Shown in pieces: positions 25,203-40,362 of a DNA stretch of 64,000 nt (position 1 is its first letter; each line of letters begins with the position of its first letter). The position numbers and the translations under genes are program-made. A model generated the notes under the pieces. It saw only the letters and a list, made by a program, of their open reading frames with translations, was not told the DNA's origin and ran no database searches. This DNA is from an uncultured Desulfuromonadales bacterium (GTDB lineage Bacteria; Desulfobacterota; Desulfuromonadia; Desulfuromonadales; Geopsychrobacteraceae): NCBI GenBank assembly GCA_947259685.1, contig CAMYNC010000001.1, positions 1 to 64,000 of the forward strand, read 5' to 3'.

Positions 25203-26106
25203 TTAGCGGGCCATCAGGGTGGCCATGATCGCTTTTTGCACATGCAGCCGGTTTTCCGCCTCGTCAAAAATGATCGAATGTGGTCCCTCGATCACCTCGT
25301 CGGTGATTTCTTCGTCGCGGTGGGCCGGCAGGCAGTGCATGACCACCGATTGCGGATCGGCCAACTTGAGCAGTTCAGTATTGATCTGGAATTGCTTGAA
25401 GGCTTTTTCCCGCTCGGCCTGTTCCTCTTCCTGGCCCATGCTTGCCCAGACGTCGGTGTTGAGGACATCGGCGCCAGCGGCAGCTTCCTTCGGATCGTTG
25501 GTCAGCAAAAGCTTAGCACCGGCTTGCTTGGCGCTGGCGATGATTTCGGCATTCGGCTCATAGCCCTTGGGGGTGGCGACGCGCAGCTCGAAACCGAAGA
25601 TGGCGGCGGCGTTGATCCAACTGTTGGCCATGTTGTTGCCGTCGCCGATCCAGCAGTACTTGAGGTTGCGATAATCTTCTTTGTGCTCGCTGACGGTGAA
25701 CAGGTCGGCCATGATCTGACAGGGATGGTACATGTCGGTCAGACCGTTGATCACCGGGACATAAGAGTGTTCCCCTAGCTCCTCGATCGCCGCTTGTGAG
25801 TAAGTGCGGATCATGATGCCGTCGCAGTAACGCGCCATCACCCGAGCGGTATCTTTGATCGGCTCGCCGCGGCCGAGCTGGGTGGTGCCGGAGTGCAAAA
25901 AGAGCGCATGACCGCCGAGTTGAAACATGCCAACCTCAAAAGAAACCCGAGTCCGGGTCGAGCTTTTTTCGAACAGCATTCCCAGGGTCTGGCCTTCGAG
26001 CAGCCGGTGCGGGGTGCCCTCTTTCTGCTTGGCTTTCAGCTCCCGGGTAAGATCGAAAATCGCCTCCAAATCCGCTAGTGACCAGTCGGAGAGGCAGAGG
26101 AAGTCT

Positions 26107-26114
<8 letters not shown>
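25203..26114 (-). CDS. argF: Ornithine carbamoyltransferase
   Basis: ArgF makes citrulline from ornithine and carbamoyl phosphate. The carbamoyl-phosphate site KSSTRTRVSFE (residues 50-60), the HSGTTQLGRGEPIKDT loop, and the ornithine-side MHCLPAHRDEEITDEV are all present. The 303-residue length is normal. Its ATG overlaps the end of argD by 8 bp, implying coupled translation, and AGGAG lies just upstream. Confidence 0.97.
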
Positions 26115-28208
<2,094 letters not shown>

Positions 28209-28247
28209 TTATTCTTTCAAAGGGGCACCCATGAGCACCCAAAATCG

Positions 28248-29576
28248 TTAGAGAATATACCGCGACAGGTCCTCGTCCTGGCTGATGTCGGCCAGGCGTC
28301 GTCGCACCTCTTCAGCATCTATGTCGACCTTGCGCTCGGTCAGTTCCGATGCGTTAAAGGAGAGTTCCTCAAGGAGCTTTTCCATGATCGTGTGGAGTCG
28401 CCGGGCACCAATATTTTCGGTGCGCTCGTTGACCGCCTCGGCCATTTTGGCGATCTCGCGGATCGCCTCATCGGCAAACTCCAGCTCGACAGATTCGGTA
28501 GCCAGCAACGCCTTGTACTGGCGGATCAGCGCGTTCTTTGGCTCGGTGAGGATGCGATAAAACTCCTCTGCGTTGAGGCTTTCCAGTTCGACGCGGATCG
28601 GGAAGCGCCCCTGCAACTCCGGAATCAGGTCGGAGGGCTTGGAAACGTGGAATGCACCGGCTGCGACAAACAGGATGTGGTCGGTTTTCACCGGACCATG
28701 TTTGGTGTTGATGGTGCTGCCTTCGACAATCGGCAGGATGTCCCGTTGGACCCCTTCGCGTGAGACTTCCGGGCCACTGAGGCCTTCACGGCTGGCAATC
28801 TTGTCGATCTCGTCGATAAAGATGATGCCGGTCTGCTCGGTGCGTTCACGAGCCAGGGTCGTGACATTTTCCATGTCGACCAGCTTTTCTGCTTCAGTTT
28901 CGATCAGGATCTCGCGGGCCTCACTGACTTTGATCCGCTTGCGTTTGGTCTGCTTCGGAAACAGGTTGCCGAACATCTCTTTCATGTTGATGCCCAGATC
29001 CTCATTCCCCTGAGGGGTGAGGATGTTCATCGTCGGCATGCTGCTGACCTCGCTTTCCAGCTCGACAAACCGCTCGTCCAGTTCTCCCATGCGCAGTAGC
29101 TTCCGCAACTTTTCGCGGGTTCCCTGCTGTTGCTCCAGCTTGTCCGGGGAACGGTCAGGCTCACCCGGCAATAGCAGGTCGAGCAGCCGTTCTTCGGCAT
29201 TGCCTTCGGCTTTGATGCGCATTTTCTGCGCTTCTTCTTCTTTAACCATGATGATCGCCAGATCGAGCAGGTCGCGGACCATGCTTTCGACGTCGCGACC
29301 GACATAGCCAACTTCGGTAAACTTACTCGCCTCGACCTTGATAAATGGAGCCTGGGCAAGCTTGGCCAGCCGCCGGGCGATTTCGGTTTTACCGACCCCG
29401 GTTGGACCGATCATGATGATATTTTTCGGCACGATTTCGTCGCGCAGGTCGTCCTGCACCTGCTGGCGACGCCAGCGGTTGCGCAGCGCAACGGCTACGG
29501 CACGCTTAGCGTCGTTTTGGCCGATGATATAACGATCCAGTTCCGAAACGATTTCCCGTGGGGTAAAATTGGTCAC
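28248..29576 (-). CDS. hslU: HslU ATPase subunit of the HslUV protease
   Basis: HslU is the AAA+ unfoldase that feeds proteins to the HslV peptidase. The N-terminus [28 protein letters not shown], Walker [18 protein letters not shown] and Walker [13 protein letters not shown] are present. An I-domain insertion lies between, and the C-terminal ends in DEDLSRYIL, which docks into HslV. It is 442 residues. It overlaps hslV by 4 bp (29573-29576). Confidence 0.97.
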   Translation of the reverse strand: MTNFTPREIVSELDRYIIGQNDAKRAVAVALRNRWRRQQVQDDLRDEIVPKNIIMIGPTGVGKTEIARRLAKLAQAPFIKVEASKFTEVGYVGRDVESMVRDLLDLAIIMVKEEEAQKMRIKAEGNAEERLLDLLLPGEPDRSPDKLEQQQGTREKLRKLLRMGELDERFVELESEVSSMPTMNILTPQGNEDLGINMKEMFGNLFPKQTKRKRIKVSEAREILIETEAEKLVDMENVTTLARERTEQTGIIFIDEIDKIASREGLSGPEVSREGVQRDILPIVEGSTINTKHGPVKTDHILFVAAGAFHVSKPSDLIPELQGRFPIRVELESLNAEEFYRILTEPKNALIRQYKALLATESVELEFADEAIREIAKMAEAVNERTENIGARRLHTIMEKLLEELSFNASELTERKVDIDAEEVRRRLADISQDEDLSRYIL

Positions 29577-30103
29577 GAAAGAACCTCAACAGCTATCTTG
29601 TCGTTAGTGTAAATACAAATTTCGGCGGCAATTTTCAACGCTTCTTCTGCGATCTTCTCAGCTTCCAGAGTTGAATGGGCGAGCATCGCCCGGGCCGCTG
29701 CCTGGGCAAAGCTGCCGCCTGAGCCGATCGCGGCGACACCATCATCCGGTTCAATGACGTCACCAGCGCCGGAGATTATCAGGGTCGACTCCTGGTCAGC
29801 GACGATTAAGAGGGCTTCCAGGCGGCGCAACACCCGGTCTGTGCGCCAGTCCTTGGCCAATGCCACTGCGGCACGCGGCAGGTTGCCGCGAAATTCCTGC
29901 AGTTTGGCTTCAAATTTTTCAAACAGGGTAAAGGCGTCGGCGGTGCTACCGGCGAACCCGGCCAGCACCTGGTCCTGATGAAGGCGGCGGATTTTTCGTG
30001 CCCCATGCTTCATCACCGTATTGCCAAGGCTGACCTGTCCGTCGCCAGCCAGCGCAACTTGGCTGCCTTTACGGACACAGCAGATGGTAGTTCCTTTGAA
30101 CAT
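29573..30103 (-). CDS. hslV: HslV peptidase subunit
   Basis: HslV is the proteasome-beta-like threonine protease of HslUV. The start at ATG 30101-30103 follows GGGAGG at good spacing; a TTG one codon upstream is less likely. The N-terminus [13 protein letters not shown] means that T5 becomes the catalytic N-terminal threonine after removal of four residues, as in other HslV proteins. [25 protein letters not shown] and [16 protein letters not shown] are the conserved blocks. It is the promoter-proximal gene of the hslVU-arg run. Confidence 0.96.
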   Translation of the reverse strand: MFKGTTICCVRKGSQVALAGDGQVSLGNTVMKHGARKIRRLHQDQVLAGFAGSTADAFTLFEKFEAKLQEFRGNLPRAAVALAKDWRTDRVLRRLEALLIVADQESTLIISGAGDVIEPDDGVAAIGSGGSFAQAAARAMLAHSTLEAEKIAEEALKIAAEICIYTNDKIAVEVLS

Positions 30104-30164
30104 CAATGTCCTCCCTGAAGGGGCAAGCTGAATCTAAAGGTTCAGCAAAAGACGGAATATAGCA

Positions 30165-30197
30165 CAAAAAAGCGCCGGAAAAAAAGCTTTGCCGGCG
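30165..30197 (-). terminator. Terminator after the REC-histidine kinase gene
   Basis: On the - strand, CGCCGG and CCGGCG pair over 6 bp around a 13-base loop that is itself T-rich. A run of six T (30165-30170) follows two bases later. It lies between the kinase stop at 30234 and hslV. Confidence 0.7.
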
Positions 30198-30233
30198 ATT
30201 AGAAAGGTGGGGTGATTGTTTTGCTCCTCTGAC

Positions 30234-31418
30234 TCAACTCGGCAGGGGGAATTCGATAGTTGCCAGGGTCCCGAGCCCGGGTCGGCTTTCCAGTCTCAGT
30301 TTACCACCCATGCTGCGGATGAATTCGCGGGCGTAAAACAAGCCGAGTCCGAAGCCACGCACCTGGCCGGTGCCTTCCGGGTCGACCTGATAGAATTTAC
30401 TGAACACCTTGGGGAGATCCTGTTGGGCAATGCCGATACCGGTGTCACGGATCTCAAGCAAAACCCGGTCTTTTTCCTGCTTGCCTTCCAGTTGTACGCA
30501 GCCTCCCTCAGGAGTGAATTTGATAGCGTTATCGAGCAAGGCACGGATGGCGAAACTGATCCGTTGTCGGTCCAGCACCAGCGGTTCCGGCGGTAAAGGT
30601 GGGGTAATGTTGATGTCGTACTGCAACTGCCGACTGCTGGCCGCCGGTTCCAGGGCGGTGGCGACCTGGCGGGCTATCCGGCCAAGTTCGACTCTTCCCA
30701 GCTGAGGCTGGTTGTCCTGCAGGATGACATTGCTGAAATAGAGCAGATCCTGAATCAGGTGCTCCAGATGCAGGCTTTCGGCCTGAACCATTGCCAGCAT
30801 TTTTTTGAAGCCCGCGTCCTTCGGGTCATCGATGCCATCAGCGATATTCTGGACAAATAAGGATATTGCCGTCGCCGGAGTTTTCAGTTTGTGGGAGATC
30901 AGACCGAGAAAATCGCTCTTCAGCTTGTCGGCCTGTTTCAGGCTACTCAGTTCCTTGCGCAGGGAGGTCTTATCGAGCACTTTGTCGATGGTGGTGCGTA
31001 ATTGCAGTAGATTAATCGGTTTGCTGATAAAATCGTCAGCCCCGGCTTGCAGCGCCTTGAGGATCACCTCTTTTTCTGTATAGCCGGTGATCATCACGAC
31101 AGCTTGATCGGGGTTCTGTTCCTTGACCCTGCTGAGCAACTCCAAGCCGCTGAGGTTTGGCATCATCACATCGCTGAGGATAATGTCGACCGACTCCTTT
31201 TCCAGGATGGCAAGCGCTTCCTGGCCATCGCCGGCTTCGAGGATATTGAAGTTGCGCAGTGCCCGGGCACAGAGCTGACGGATGATCGGCTCATCATCGA
31301 CAACCAGCAGAGATTTGCTCAGTTGCTGCGGTTCCTGTTCCAGTTTGCTCAAAAGCTCTGGTTGCACGCGGCAGGCTCCTGGGGCAGTGGGGTGGGTAAC
31401 AACAAAAACATTCTCCAT
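30234..31418 (-). CDS. Response regulator-histidine kinase hybrid
   Basis: This 394-residue soluble signalling protein has an N-terminal receiver domain (residues ~34-150; phosphoacceptor D83 in SDVMMPN, K133 in SKP). A HisKA domain follows with the phospho-histidine in LGLISHKLKTP (H176), then a HATPase_c domain with N-box AIRALLDNAIKFT, DTGIGIAQ and GFGLGLFYA. The receiver-first order means that it acts downstream of another kinase. It lacks a transmembrane segment. It is monocistronic, between alaS and hslV, with hairpins on both sides. The stimulus is unknown. Confidence 0.92.
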   Translation of the reverse strand: MENVFVVTHPTAPGACRVQPELLSKLEQEPQQLSKSLLVVDDEPIIRQLCARALRNFNILEAGDGQEALAILEKESVDIILSDVMMPNLSGLELLSRVKEQNPDQAVVMITGYTEKEVILKALQAGADDFISKPINLLQLRTTIDKVLDKTSLRKELSSLKQADKLKSDFLGLISHKLKTPATAISLFVQNIADGIDDPKDAGFKKMLAMVQAESLHLEHLIQDLLYFSNVILQDNQPQLGRVELGRIARQVATALEPAASSRQLQYDINITPPLPPEPLVLDRQRISFAIRALLDNAIKFTPEGGCVQLEGKQEKDRVLLEIRDTGIGIAQQDLPKVFSKFYQVDPEGTGQVRGFGLGLFYAREFIRSMGGKLRLESRPGLGTLATIEFPLPS

Positions 31419-31437
31419 GAACAGTCAAAATATAGCT

Positions 31438-31466
31438 AAACAGCCGGTGTTGTCCACCGGCTGTTT
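31438..31466 (-). terminator. Hairpin after alaS, probable terminator
   Basis: AAACAGCCGGTG and CACCGGCTGTTT (31438-31449, 31455-31466) form a perfect 12 bp stem with a 5-base loop. Only a short T-rich tract follows on the - strand, so termination may be partial or bidirectional. Confidence 0.6.
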
Positions 31467-31502
31467 CGCATAACGGTTAGATTTTTCTGGATTGCTGGGG
31501 AA

Positions 31503-34145
<2,643 letters not shown>

Positions 34146-34274
34146 CTGCAACTACCTTTCGTTTTTTATCAAGCCTTACGGTTTGGGACGGTGAGCGATT
34201 GAACCAGGGATGATAATCGAAGATGCCCGGTTTGAAAAGACTTTTGCAGGGGGGCTGCTGCGAAAGGAGGAAAA

Positions 34275-34745
34275 TCAGTTTTGCTTTTCATGCAAAATGT
34301 TGAAAATCTCTTCCAGGGGAAAGCCACGGCGCTGGAAAAAACCGACCACCCGGCGGCGTTCCCGTTCATCGGCGGTAGCATAGCTGAACCTAGGAAAGCG
34401 GCGCTCCAGCTGTTCACGCAGCAGGTCCTCGCTGGGGAATTCACCACTGGCGATTTCCAGTGCCTGCTGAGCGATGGTTTCGTCGATACCACGGTGGCGC
34501 AGTTCGAGCAGCACTTTGCGGCCAGTACCGCGGCCGCTGCGCATCAGCGCGCGAGCACGTTCCAAGGCATAGCGTTGGTCATCGAGATAGCCATAGTCAC
34601 GGCACTTTTCAATGCAGTTATCGATGGCTGGGGCAGCAAAGCCGAACTGGCGCAGCTTATCACGCAGTTCGGCTTCACTTCGGTCGCGGCCGGTCAACAG
34701 CCGAAGGGCGGCAGAAAAAGGGTCAGAAACGGTCGATTTCGACAT
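34275..34745 (-). CDS. recX: Regulatory protein RecX
   Basis: RecX binds RecA filaments and limits recombinase activity. The 156-residue protein has the RecX pattern ALRLLTGRDRSEAELRDKLRQFGF, YGYLDDQRYALERARALMRSGRG and RHRGIDETIAQQAL, three-helix repeats typical of the family. It is in the same leftward cluster as recA, but pilT lies between them. It overlaps the end of pilT by 23 bp. Confidence 0.92.
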   Translation of the reverse strand: MSKSTVSDPFSAALRLLTGRDRSEAELRDKLRQFGFAAPAIDNCIEKCRDYGYLDDQRYALERARALMRSGRGTGRKVLLELRHRGIDETIAQQALEIASGEFPSEDLLREQLERRFPRFSYATADERERRRVVGFFQRRGFPLEEIFNILHEKQN

Positions 34746-35886
34746 TGCCTTCGGCGTCCAGCCCCTCTTCCTCTTCTTTGCCTTTTTCGAAGCTGCTCCA
34801 GGAGCTGTCAGAGGTGGAGTCGATGCCGGAGAATTTCAGTTTGAAATCGTCCGGGTTGGAGCTCTGGCGCAGCGCCTCCTCGAAGGTGATGGCCTCTTTT
34901 TTCACCAGATCCATCAGCGCCTGATCGAAGGTCTGCATGCCGTAGGTGGTGTAGCCCTGAGCAATTGTGTCTCTCAGTTGGATGGTTTTTTCCTGGTCGT
35001 CGATCAAATCGCGCACCCGGGCGGTGGAGACCATCACTTCGATGGCGGCGACCCGGCCTTTGCCCTCGGCGCGGGGGACCAGTCGCTGGGATACCACGCC
35101 CTTGAGAACACCGGAGAGCTGCAGGCGGATATGCCGCTGCTGGTGCGGGGGGAACATCGAAATGATCCGGGTGATGGTTTCCGGGGCATCGATGGTGTGC
35201 AGGGTTGACAGCACCAGGTGACCGGTTTCTGCAGCTGCTAGGGCGGTTTCTGTGGTCTCGACATCGCGCATCTCGCCGACCAGAATGATGTCCGGATCCT
35301 GCCGCAGCGAACTTTTCAGCGCGGTGGCAAAGCCGGTGGTGTCGAAGCCGACTTCCCGCTGGTTGATGATACATTTACGGTCGCGGTGCAGGTACTCGAT
35401 CGGATCTTCGATGGTCACCACGTGAGCAGTGCGGGTGCTGTTGATGTGATCAATCATCGCCGCCAGGGTGGTCGATTTTCCCGAACCGGTGGCGCCGGTG
35501 ACCAATACCAGGCCGCGCTGTTCGGCGGCGATCTTTTTTAATACTTCTGGCAGCAACAGTTCATCGAGGGTGGCGATCTTGTAGGGGATAGCCCGAAACA
35601 CCGCCGAAACCGAATTGCGTTGAGAAAAGACATTCACCCGGAACCGTCCCAGGCCGGGAACCCCATAGGCCAGATCGATTTCACAAATCTCTTGAAAGTT
35701 CGCTTTCTGTCGGTCGTTCATGATCCCTTCGCACATACTGCGTACCGCTTCGGCGGTCAGGCGGGGGGCTTTTGGCAGAGGCCGCAGATTGCCGTCGATC
35801 CGGAATACCGGCGGCAGTCCGGCCTTGAGGTGAATGTCCGAGGTGTTCGACTTCAGCGCCATGCCGAGAATTTCATTCAGATCCAT
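34723..35886 (-). CDS. pilT: Type IV pilus retraction ATPase PilT
   Basis: PilT is the hexameric ATPase that powers pilus retraction and twitching. It has an N-terminal PAS-like region (NTSDIHLKAGLPPVFRIDG), Walker A TGATGSGKSTTLAAMIDHIN, the Asp and His boxes (VTIEDPIEYLH, ETGHLVLSTLHT), Walker B IILVGEMRD with the AIRAGA-like C-terminus less obvious. The 387-residue length is slightly longer than the usual 345-370 because of an acidic tail (EKGKEEEEGLDAEGNVE). It lies 47 bp after recA. Confidence 0.94.
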   Translation of the reverse strand: MDLNEILGMALKSNTSDIHLKAGLPPVFRIDGNLRPLPKAPRLTAEAVRSMCEGIMNDRQKANFQEICEIDLAYGVPGLGRFRVNVFSQRNSVSAVFRAIPYKIATLDELLLPEVLKKIAAEQRGLVLVTGATGSGKSTTLAAMIDHINSTRTAHVVTIEDPIEYLHRDRKCIINQREVGFDTTGFATALKSSLRQDPDIILVGEMRDVETTETALAAAETGHLVLSTLHTIDAPETITRIISMFPPHQQRHIRLQLSGVLKGVVSQRLVPRAEGKGRVAAIEVMVSTARVRDLIDDQEKTIQLRDTIAQGYTTYGMQTFDQALMDLVKKEAITFEEALRQSSNPDDFKLKFSGIDSTSDSSWSSFEKGKEEEEGLDAEGNVEIDRF

Positions 35887-35933
35887 GCCATTATCCTGTC
35901 AGGGGGAGTGCTGGGCAGCCTGCATCGGCGACC

Positions 35934-36959
35934 TCACTCCTGATCAATGGTCTCTGTTGGGGTTTCTCCCAGGCCGTAGAGTTCACGCAGCCTGGATTCG
36001 ATTTCGTTAGTCATTTCAGGGTTTTCTTTGAGGAATTGTTTGGCGTTTTCGCGCCCCTGGCCGACCCTTTCGCCGTTGTAGGAGAACCAGGCGCCACTCT
36101 TTTCGACGATGTCGTTATCGACTCCCAGATCAAGGACATCGCCTTCGCGTGAGATGCCGGTGCCATACATGATGTCGAATTCCGCCTGTTTAAACGGCGG
36201 TGCGACCTTGTTTTTCACGACCTTGACCCGGGTCCGGCCACCGATCACATCCTGCCCGGACTTAAGCGCAGCGATGCGGCGGATATCCATGCGCACCGAA
36301 GAGTAGAATTTCAGCGCGTTGCCGCCGGTGGTGGTTTCCGGATTGCCGAACATGACGCCGATCTTCATGCGGATCTGGTTGATGAAGATGAGGCAGCAGT
36401 TCGACTTGGAAATCGCTCCGGTCAATTTGCGCAATGCCTGTGACATCAGCCGGGCCTGCAGCCCCATGTGTGAATCGCCCATCTCGCCTTCGATTTCGGC
36501 CCGCGGGGTCAATGCCGCGACCGAGTCGACGACCAACACGTCGATGGCGCCGCTGCGGATCAGCATTTCGGTGATCTCCAGCGCCTGCTCGCCGGTATCC
36601 GGCTGGGAAACCAACAGGTCATCGGATTTGACGCCCAGGTGGCCGGCATACTGAATGTCGAGGGCGTGTTCGGCATCGACGAAGGCTGCGATCCCGCCAT
36701 TTTTCTGCACCTCGGCGATAATGTGCAGGGCCAAGGTAGTTTTGCCGGAAGATTCCGGGCCGAAGATCTCGATGATCCGACCCTTGGGGACACCACCCAA
36801 ACCCAGTGCCAGGTCCAGGCTCAGGGCGCCGGTCGAGATATATTCGATGGCCGGCATCTGGTAGTCGGAACCCAGGCGCATGATGCTGCCCTTGCCGAAT
36901 TGTTTTTCAATCTGGCCCATGGCCAGTTCTAGCGCTCGATTGCGGTTTTCGTCAGACAT
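35934..36959 (-). CDS. recA: Recombinase A
   Basis: RecA forms filaments on single-stranded DNA for strand exchange and SOS induction. Walker [14 protein letters not shown], Walker [23 protein letters not shown], and loop L2 region [19 protein letters not shown] are all normal. The start [13 protein letters not shown] is chosen from the GGGAGG just upstream and from family alignment. It has 341 residues with an acidic tail. No LexA-type box was recognised in the 56 bp gap to thpR, so its promoter may lie further upstream. Confidence 0.98.
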   Translation of the reverse strand: MSDENRNRALELAMGQIEKQFGKGSIMRLGSDYQMPAIEYISTGALSLDLALGLGGVPKGRIIEIFGPESSGKTTLALHIIAEVQKNGGIAAFVDAEHALDIQYAGHLGVKSDDLLVSQPDTGEQALEITEMLIRSGAIDVLVVDSVAALTPRAEIEGEMGDSHMGLQARLMSQALRKLTGAISKSNCCLIFINQIRMKIGVMFGNPETTTGGNALKFYSSVRMDIRRIAALKSGQDVIGGRTRVKVVKNKVAPPFKQAEFDIMYGTGISREGDVLDLGVDNDIVEKSGAWFSYNGERVGQGRENAKQFLKENPEMTNEIESRLRELYGLGETPTETIDQE

Positions 36960-37015
36960 TCCTGCCTCCCTTGGCATGGTGAACTGTAAATCAGCTAGAT
37001 AATCATTTTAGTTTA

Positions 37016-37594
37016 TCAATGCGCTGTACCCAGAATAACCCTCTGCAGCGGGCTGTGGACGGCCCCGGCAGCAGTCAGTCGGCTGGAGTACAGCACCAAC
37101 TGGTCGATCTTCAGGTTACCGAACTCCTGTGACAGAAAAGGACACAGGGCTTCAGGATTCGCCCTCGGGACCTTGAACCGCCCAAGAGTCAGGTGCGGCC
37201 GGTAGGGGCGAACATCGTTGAGCAGCCCCAGCAGCTGCAGCCCGCTTGCCAGTTCCCGGTGTAATGCGATGAGCTGATCCGGCGGTTCCAGCCCCAGCCA
37301 GAGGACCCTGGGGTTGCGGAGGCCAGGGAAACAGCCGAGGTTTCTTATTGTGACATTAAAATTCTTTTTCTTTTCTCCTATCGATACCATAAGCCGGCCT
37401 ATTTCTGCAAGCTGCTCTTGTGTTTGTTCGCCAAGAAAATGCAGGGTCAGGTGAAGGTTGTGGGCTGCCGCTGGCTTTAACTCGGGAAGGGCCGCTTTCA
37501 ACTGCTGTAGCAGCTGGGAAAGGCGCTGCTGCAGCGCTGCCGGCAAGGGTACCGCGATAAAGGCCCGCAGCAACTCAGTATTACCCTTTGTCAT
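37016..37594 (-). CDS. thpR: RNA 2',3'-cyclic phosphodiesterase
   Basis: This 2H-phosphoesterase (ThpR/LigT family) hydrolyses 2',3'-cyclic phosphate ends of RNA. The two catalytic HxTx motifs are HLTLHFLG and HLTLGRFK. The start MTKGNTELLRAFIAVPLP is taken because a GAGG precedes it and the family begins with RxFIAV. It overlaps the upstream histidine kinase gene by 14 bp, and recA follows after 56 bp. It is 192 residues, normal for the family. Confidence 0.92.
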   Translation of the reverse strand: MTKGNTELLRAFIAVPLPAALQQRLSQLLQQLKAALPELKPAAAHNLHLTLHFLGEQTQEQLAEIGRLMVSIGEKKKNFNVTIRNLGCFPGLRNPRVLWLGLEPPDQLIALHRELASGLQLLGLLNDVRPYRPHLTLGRFKVPRANPEALCPFLSQEFGNLKIDQLVLYSSRLTAAGAVHSPLQRVILGTAH

Positions 37595-39074
37595 CGCCGC
37601 CTCTGGTTGGTTGGTGGAGAGGCAGGAGCACATGGAAGCAGCTGCCCGATTCACTGCCGGGGGCATTCTCCAGCCAGATCATGCCGCCGTGGGCTTCGAT
37701 CATCCCTTTGGCCAGCGGCAAGCCGAGTCCGGCACTTGGGCCCTGAATCGAATTCCGCTGTTTGCCATGCAGGCTGATATCGCCGGCACCGTGAAATTTA
37801 TCGAAAATCAACAGCCGATCCTGCTCGGCGATCCCGACGCCCGAGTCGATAATGCAGATATCCAGATGATCGTGCAGCGGGGTGCGGCGGAAAAACTCTG
37901 GGCAGAAAGGCTCGATTTCGCTCTTCCGTCTGACCAGCTCTTCGCTGCTGATATATCCTGCCGACAGGCTGATTTTCCCTTCTGGTGGGGTGAACTTCAA
38001 AGCGTTTTTGAGGATGCGTTCGAGAGCGATGCGCAGATGATAGTGGTCGCCCACTGGAGAGAGTTGATCGGTCAAGCTGCCTAATTCCAGCTCCAGGGTC
38101 AGTTGGCGCCGCAAGATTTCGTCTCGGTACTGCAGGGCCAGTTCGTTCAGTAACAGCGATAGGTCGACCGTCTCCTGGGCCAGGTAGATGTCACGCGACT
38201 CAATGCGTGCCATCTCCAGCAGATCCTCGACCAAACTGTTCAAGCGTCGGCCGCCCTTAAAAATAGTTTCCAGCAGCGCCCGGCTCTCCGGCGGCAGTTC
38301 ATGCCGCTGGCCTTCGAGCAGTTCGGTGGCGGTGATGATCCAGGTCAAAGGGGTGCGCAGCTCGTGGGAGGCCAGGGCGAGAAAGCGGTCCTTCATCTGA
38401 TTGGCCTGTTCAAGGGAGCGGTTGCTCTCTTCCAGGCGGGAGACGTGCTCGCGCAACTGCCGTCTGGAGCGATCCAGTTCACGTTGGCTGGCATGGGTCA
38501 GGCGGTGCTGCCATTCCAGCTTTTCCAACAGCTCCGAGGAGTCGATGGCGGCCGCCAGTATCTGGCAACAGTTGCCGAGCAGGGCGATTTCTTGTTGGCT
38601 GAACTGCCGGACGGTCTGCTGGAACAAAAACACAACCCCAAGCAGTTGGTCGTGGGCAAACAGCGGGTGGGCCAGCAGGCTACACCAACCGGCCGCCAGG
38701 GTTGCCTGGCAATAAAGTTGCGGTTCTTGCGCTAAATTGCTCCAGGTTTGCGGGGAACCGCTCTGCACCACCTGGGCGATCAATCCCTGGCCGGCGGGCA
38801 CCTTCTGCAGTTCACGAACCAGTTCGGCATCAATTCCCTGTTCGGCAACCAGATGGAGGGGCGAGTCGGGATCATGCAGCTGGTAAATCCCGCAACCGTT
38901 TACCTGAAATGCTGTTTTGAGGCAGAGCAGCGACTTTTCCAGCAGCTGATTTCGATCGCGGCAGGTCGCTGCCAGCAGCGAGATCTGCTGCAGAACCTGC
39001 AAATGTTCAACCTGCTGCTGTAAATCGACCAGCTCAGCTGGCCCGACTGCTTTTAGTCGAGAGTCTTTACTCAT
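37581..39074 (-). CDS. GAF-domain sensor histidine kinase
   Basis: This is a soluble 497-residue kinase. A GAF domain (about 25-180) is followed by a coiled coil (185-228), HisKA with LALASHELRTPLTWI (H237), and HATPase_c with N-box LERILKNALKFT, IDSGVGIAEQDR and GLGLPLAKGMIEAHGG. No membrane segment is present. No cognate response regulator lies adjacent. It overlaps thpR by 14 bp and follows cinA after 16 bp, so it is part of the larB-larC-pgpA-cinA-kinase-thpR-recA leftward string. Confidence 0.92.
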   Translation of the reverse strand: MSKDSRLKAVGPAELVDLQQQVEHLQVLQQISLLAATCRDRNQLLEKSLLCLKTAFQVNGCGIYQLHDPDSPLHLVAEQGIDAELVRELQKVPAGQGLIAQVVQSGSPQTWSNLAQEPQLYCQATLAAGWCSLLAHPLFAHDQLLGVVFLFQQTVRQFSQQEIALLGNCCQILAAAIDSSELLEKLEWQHRLTHASQRELDRSRRQLREHVSRLEESNRSLEQANQMKDRFLALASHELRTPLTWIITATELLEGQRHELPPESRALLETIFKGGRRLNSLVEDLLEMARIESRDIYLAQETVDLSLLLNELALQYRDEILRRQLTLELELGSLTDQLSPVGDHYHLRIALERILKNALKFTPPEGKISLSAGYISSEELVRRKSEIEPFCPEFFRRTPLHDHLDICIIDSGVGIAEQDRLLIFDKFHGAGDISLHGKQRNSIQGPSAGLGLPLAKGMIEAHGGMIWLENAPGSESGSCFHVLLPLHQPTRGGDDKG

Positions 39075-39090
39075 GTCGGTCTTGTCTCAC

Positions 39091-40338
39091 CTAGCCCGTG
39101 GAACTGCTGCGAACATAGCGCCGCAGCCACTCCATCGCCATAAAAGCTGTCATCCGTTGCACTTTCTGCCGGTCACCGTTGAAGCGATAGCCTTTGACAT
39201 GCGTTCCATCTTTACTGGCCAGGGCAATGAAAACCGTGCCGACCGGTTTCTCCAGGGTGCCGCCATCCGGGCCGGCGATGCCGGTTACGGAAAGAGCCAG
39301 GTCGGTATTGGCAGTGCGCAACAGACCTTCGGCCATCGCTTTGGCGCAGGGCTCACTGACTGCACCATGCTGGCGGATGATCGGCAAGGGCACCTGCAGC
39401 CAGTCGAGCTTAGCCGAATCGGCGTAGGTTACTGCGCCCCGCTCGAGAAAGCTCGATGCCCCCGGTTGGCTGGTCAACAGGCTGGCAATCAGCCCGCCGG
39501 TGCAGGATTCGGCCAGTGCCAGAGTCAGTCCGGCGGTCGTTAATAATTGGCCAAGGTTCCCCTCCGGCGTTTCCCCGTCGCGCGCCATCAGGTGGTCACC
39601 CAGTTCCTGCAGCAGCAGAGCCTCGGCCTGATCAAGGCGAAACTCGGCTCCCTCATCGCCGGCTTTCAGTTTGACCACCACCAGCGGATACTCCAGAGCG
39701 AAGGCGACCTCGATCCCCTCCGGAAATTGCTGGTAAGGGATCAACTGATCGATCTTCGGTTCCGGCAGACCAAAAAATTTATAGCTGCGTTGTTGTCGTG
39801 GACCACTGCCGGGATGCCGACTCTGTAACAGGGGCAGCACGGTCTGTTCGAACATCGTTTTCATCTCATTCGGCACTCCGGGCAGAAAAAACAGCTCGCA
39901 GTCCCGTTCTTTGATCCAGAAGCCGGGGGCGGTGCCAAGCTTGTTCGGTAGCGGAATGGCATGTTGTGGCAGCAACGCTTGGCGTTCGTTGTTCGGTTCC
40001 ATGGTGCGGTTGCGCTGGGTAAACCAGTCCTTAATCATCTCCAGCGCTTCTTCGTTGATCACCAGCGAGCGGCCGAGGGCGCGGGCTGCGGCCCGGGCGG
40101 TCAGATCATCAACCGTTGAGCCGAGGCCACCGGTGACAATAACCGCCTGGGCATGTTGACTGAGGTAGCGCAGCGCCGCTTCGATCTCTTTTTCCTGGTC
40201 TGGAACCGACAGTGAACAGCGCAGCCGATATCCCTGGCGACCCAAAATCTCCGCAATTGTGCCAGTGTTGGTGTCGGCCAGGTCGCCGCTGAGCAGTTCA
40301 TCGCCGGTGGTTAAAACGGCAATCTCAAAGGGTGGCAT
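39091..40338 (-). CDS. cinA: CinA-family protein (competence/damage-inducible, NMN amidohydrolase-like)
   Basis: The N-terminal MoCF-like domain (AVLTTGDELLSGDLADTNTGTIAEIL, VIVTGGLGSTVDDLTARAAARAL) is fused to a C-terminal CinA domain. The C-terminal part has LALAESCTGGLIASLLTSQPGASSFLERG and VTGIAGPDGGTLEKPVGTVFIA, the NMN deamidase half. This two-domain form is common in this lineage. It is 415 residues. It probably acts in pyridine nucleotide salvage; the competence link is historical and its position two genes from recA is traditional. Confidence 0.92.
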   Translation of the reverse strand: MPPFEIAVLTTGDELLSGDLADTNTGTIAEILGRQGYRLRCSLSVPDQEKEIEAALRYLSQHAQAVIVTGGLGSTVDDLTARAAARALGRSLVINEEALEMIKDWFTQRNRTMEPNNERQALLPQHAIPLPNKLGTAPGFWIKERDCELFFLPGVPNEMKTMFEQTVLPLLQSRHPGSGPRQQRSYKFFGLPEPKIDQLIPYQQFPEGIEVAFALEYPLVVVKLKAGDEGAEFRLDQAEALLLQELGDHLMARDGETPEGNLGQLLTTAGLTLALAESCTGGLIASLLTSQPGASSFLERGAVTYADSAKLDWLQVPLPIIRQHGAVSEPCAKAMAEGLLRTANTDLALSVTGIAGPDGGTLEKPVGTVFIALASKDGTHVKGYRFNGDRQKVQRMTAFMAMEWLRRYVRSSSTG

Positions 40339-40362
40339 AACATCTCCAATAAATAAAAAAAA

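Noticed and set aside
36960..37015. LexA/SOS box upstream of recA
   Set aside because: Neither a GTTC-type box nor the GGTTNNCNNNNGNNNACC type reported for Geobacter could be found in the short gap.
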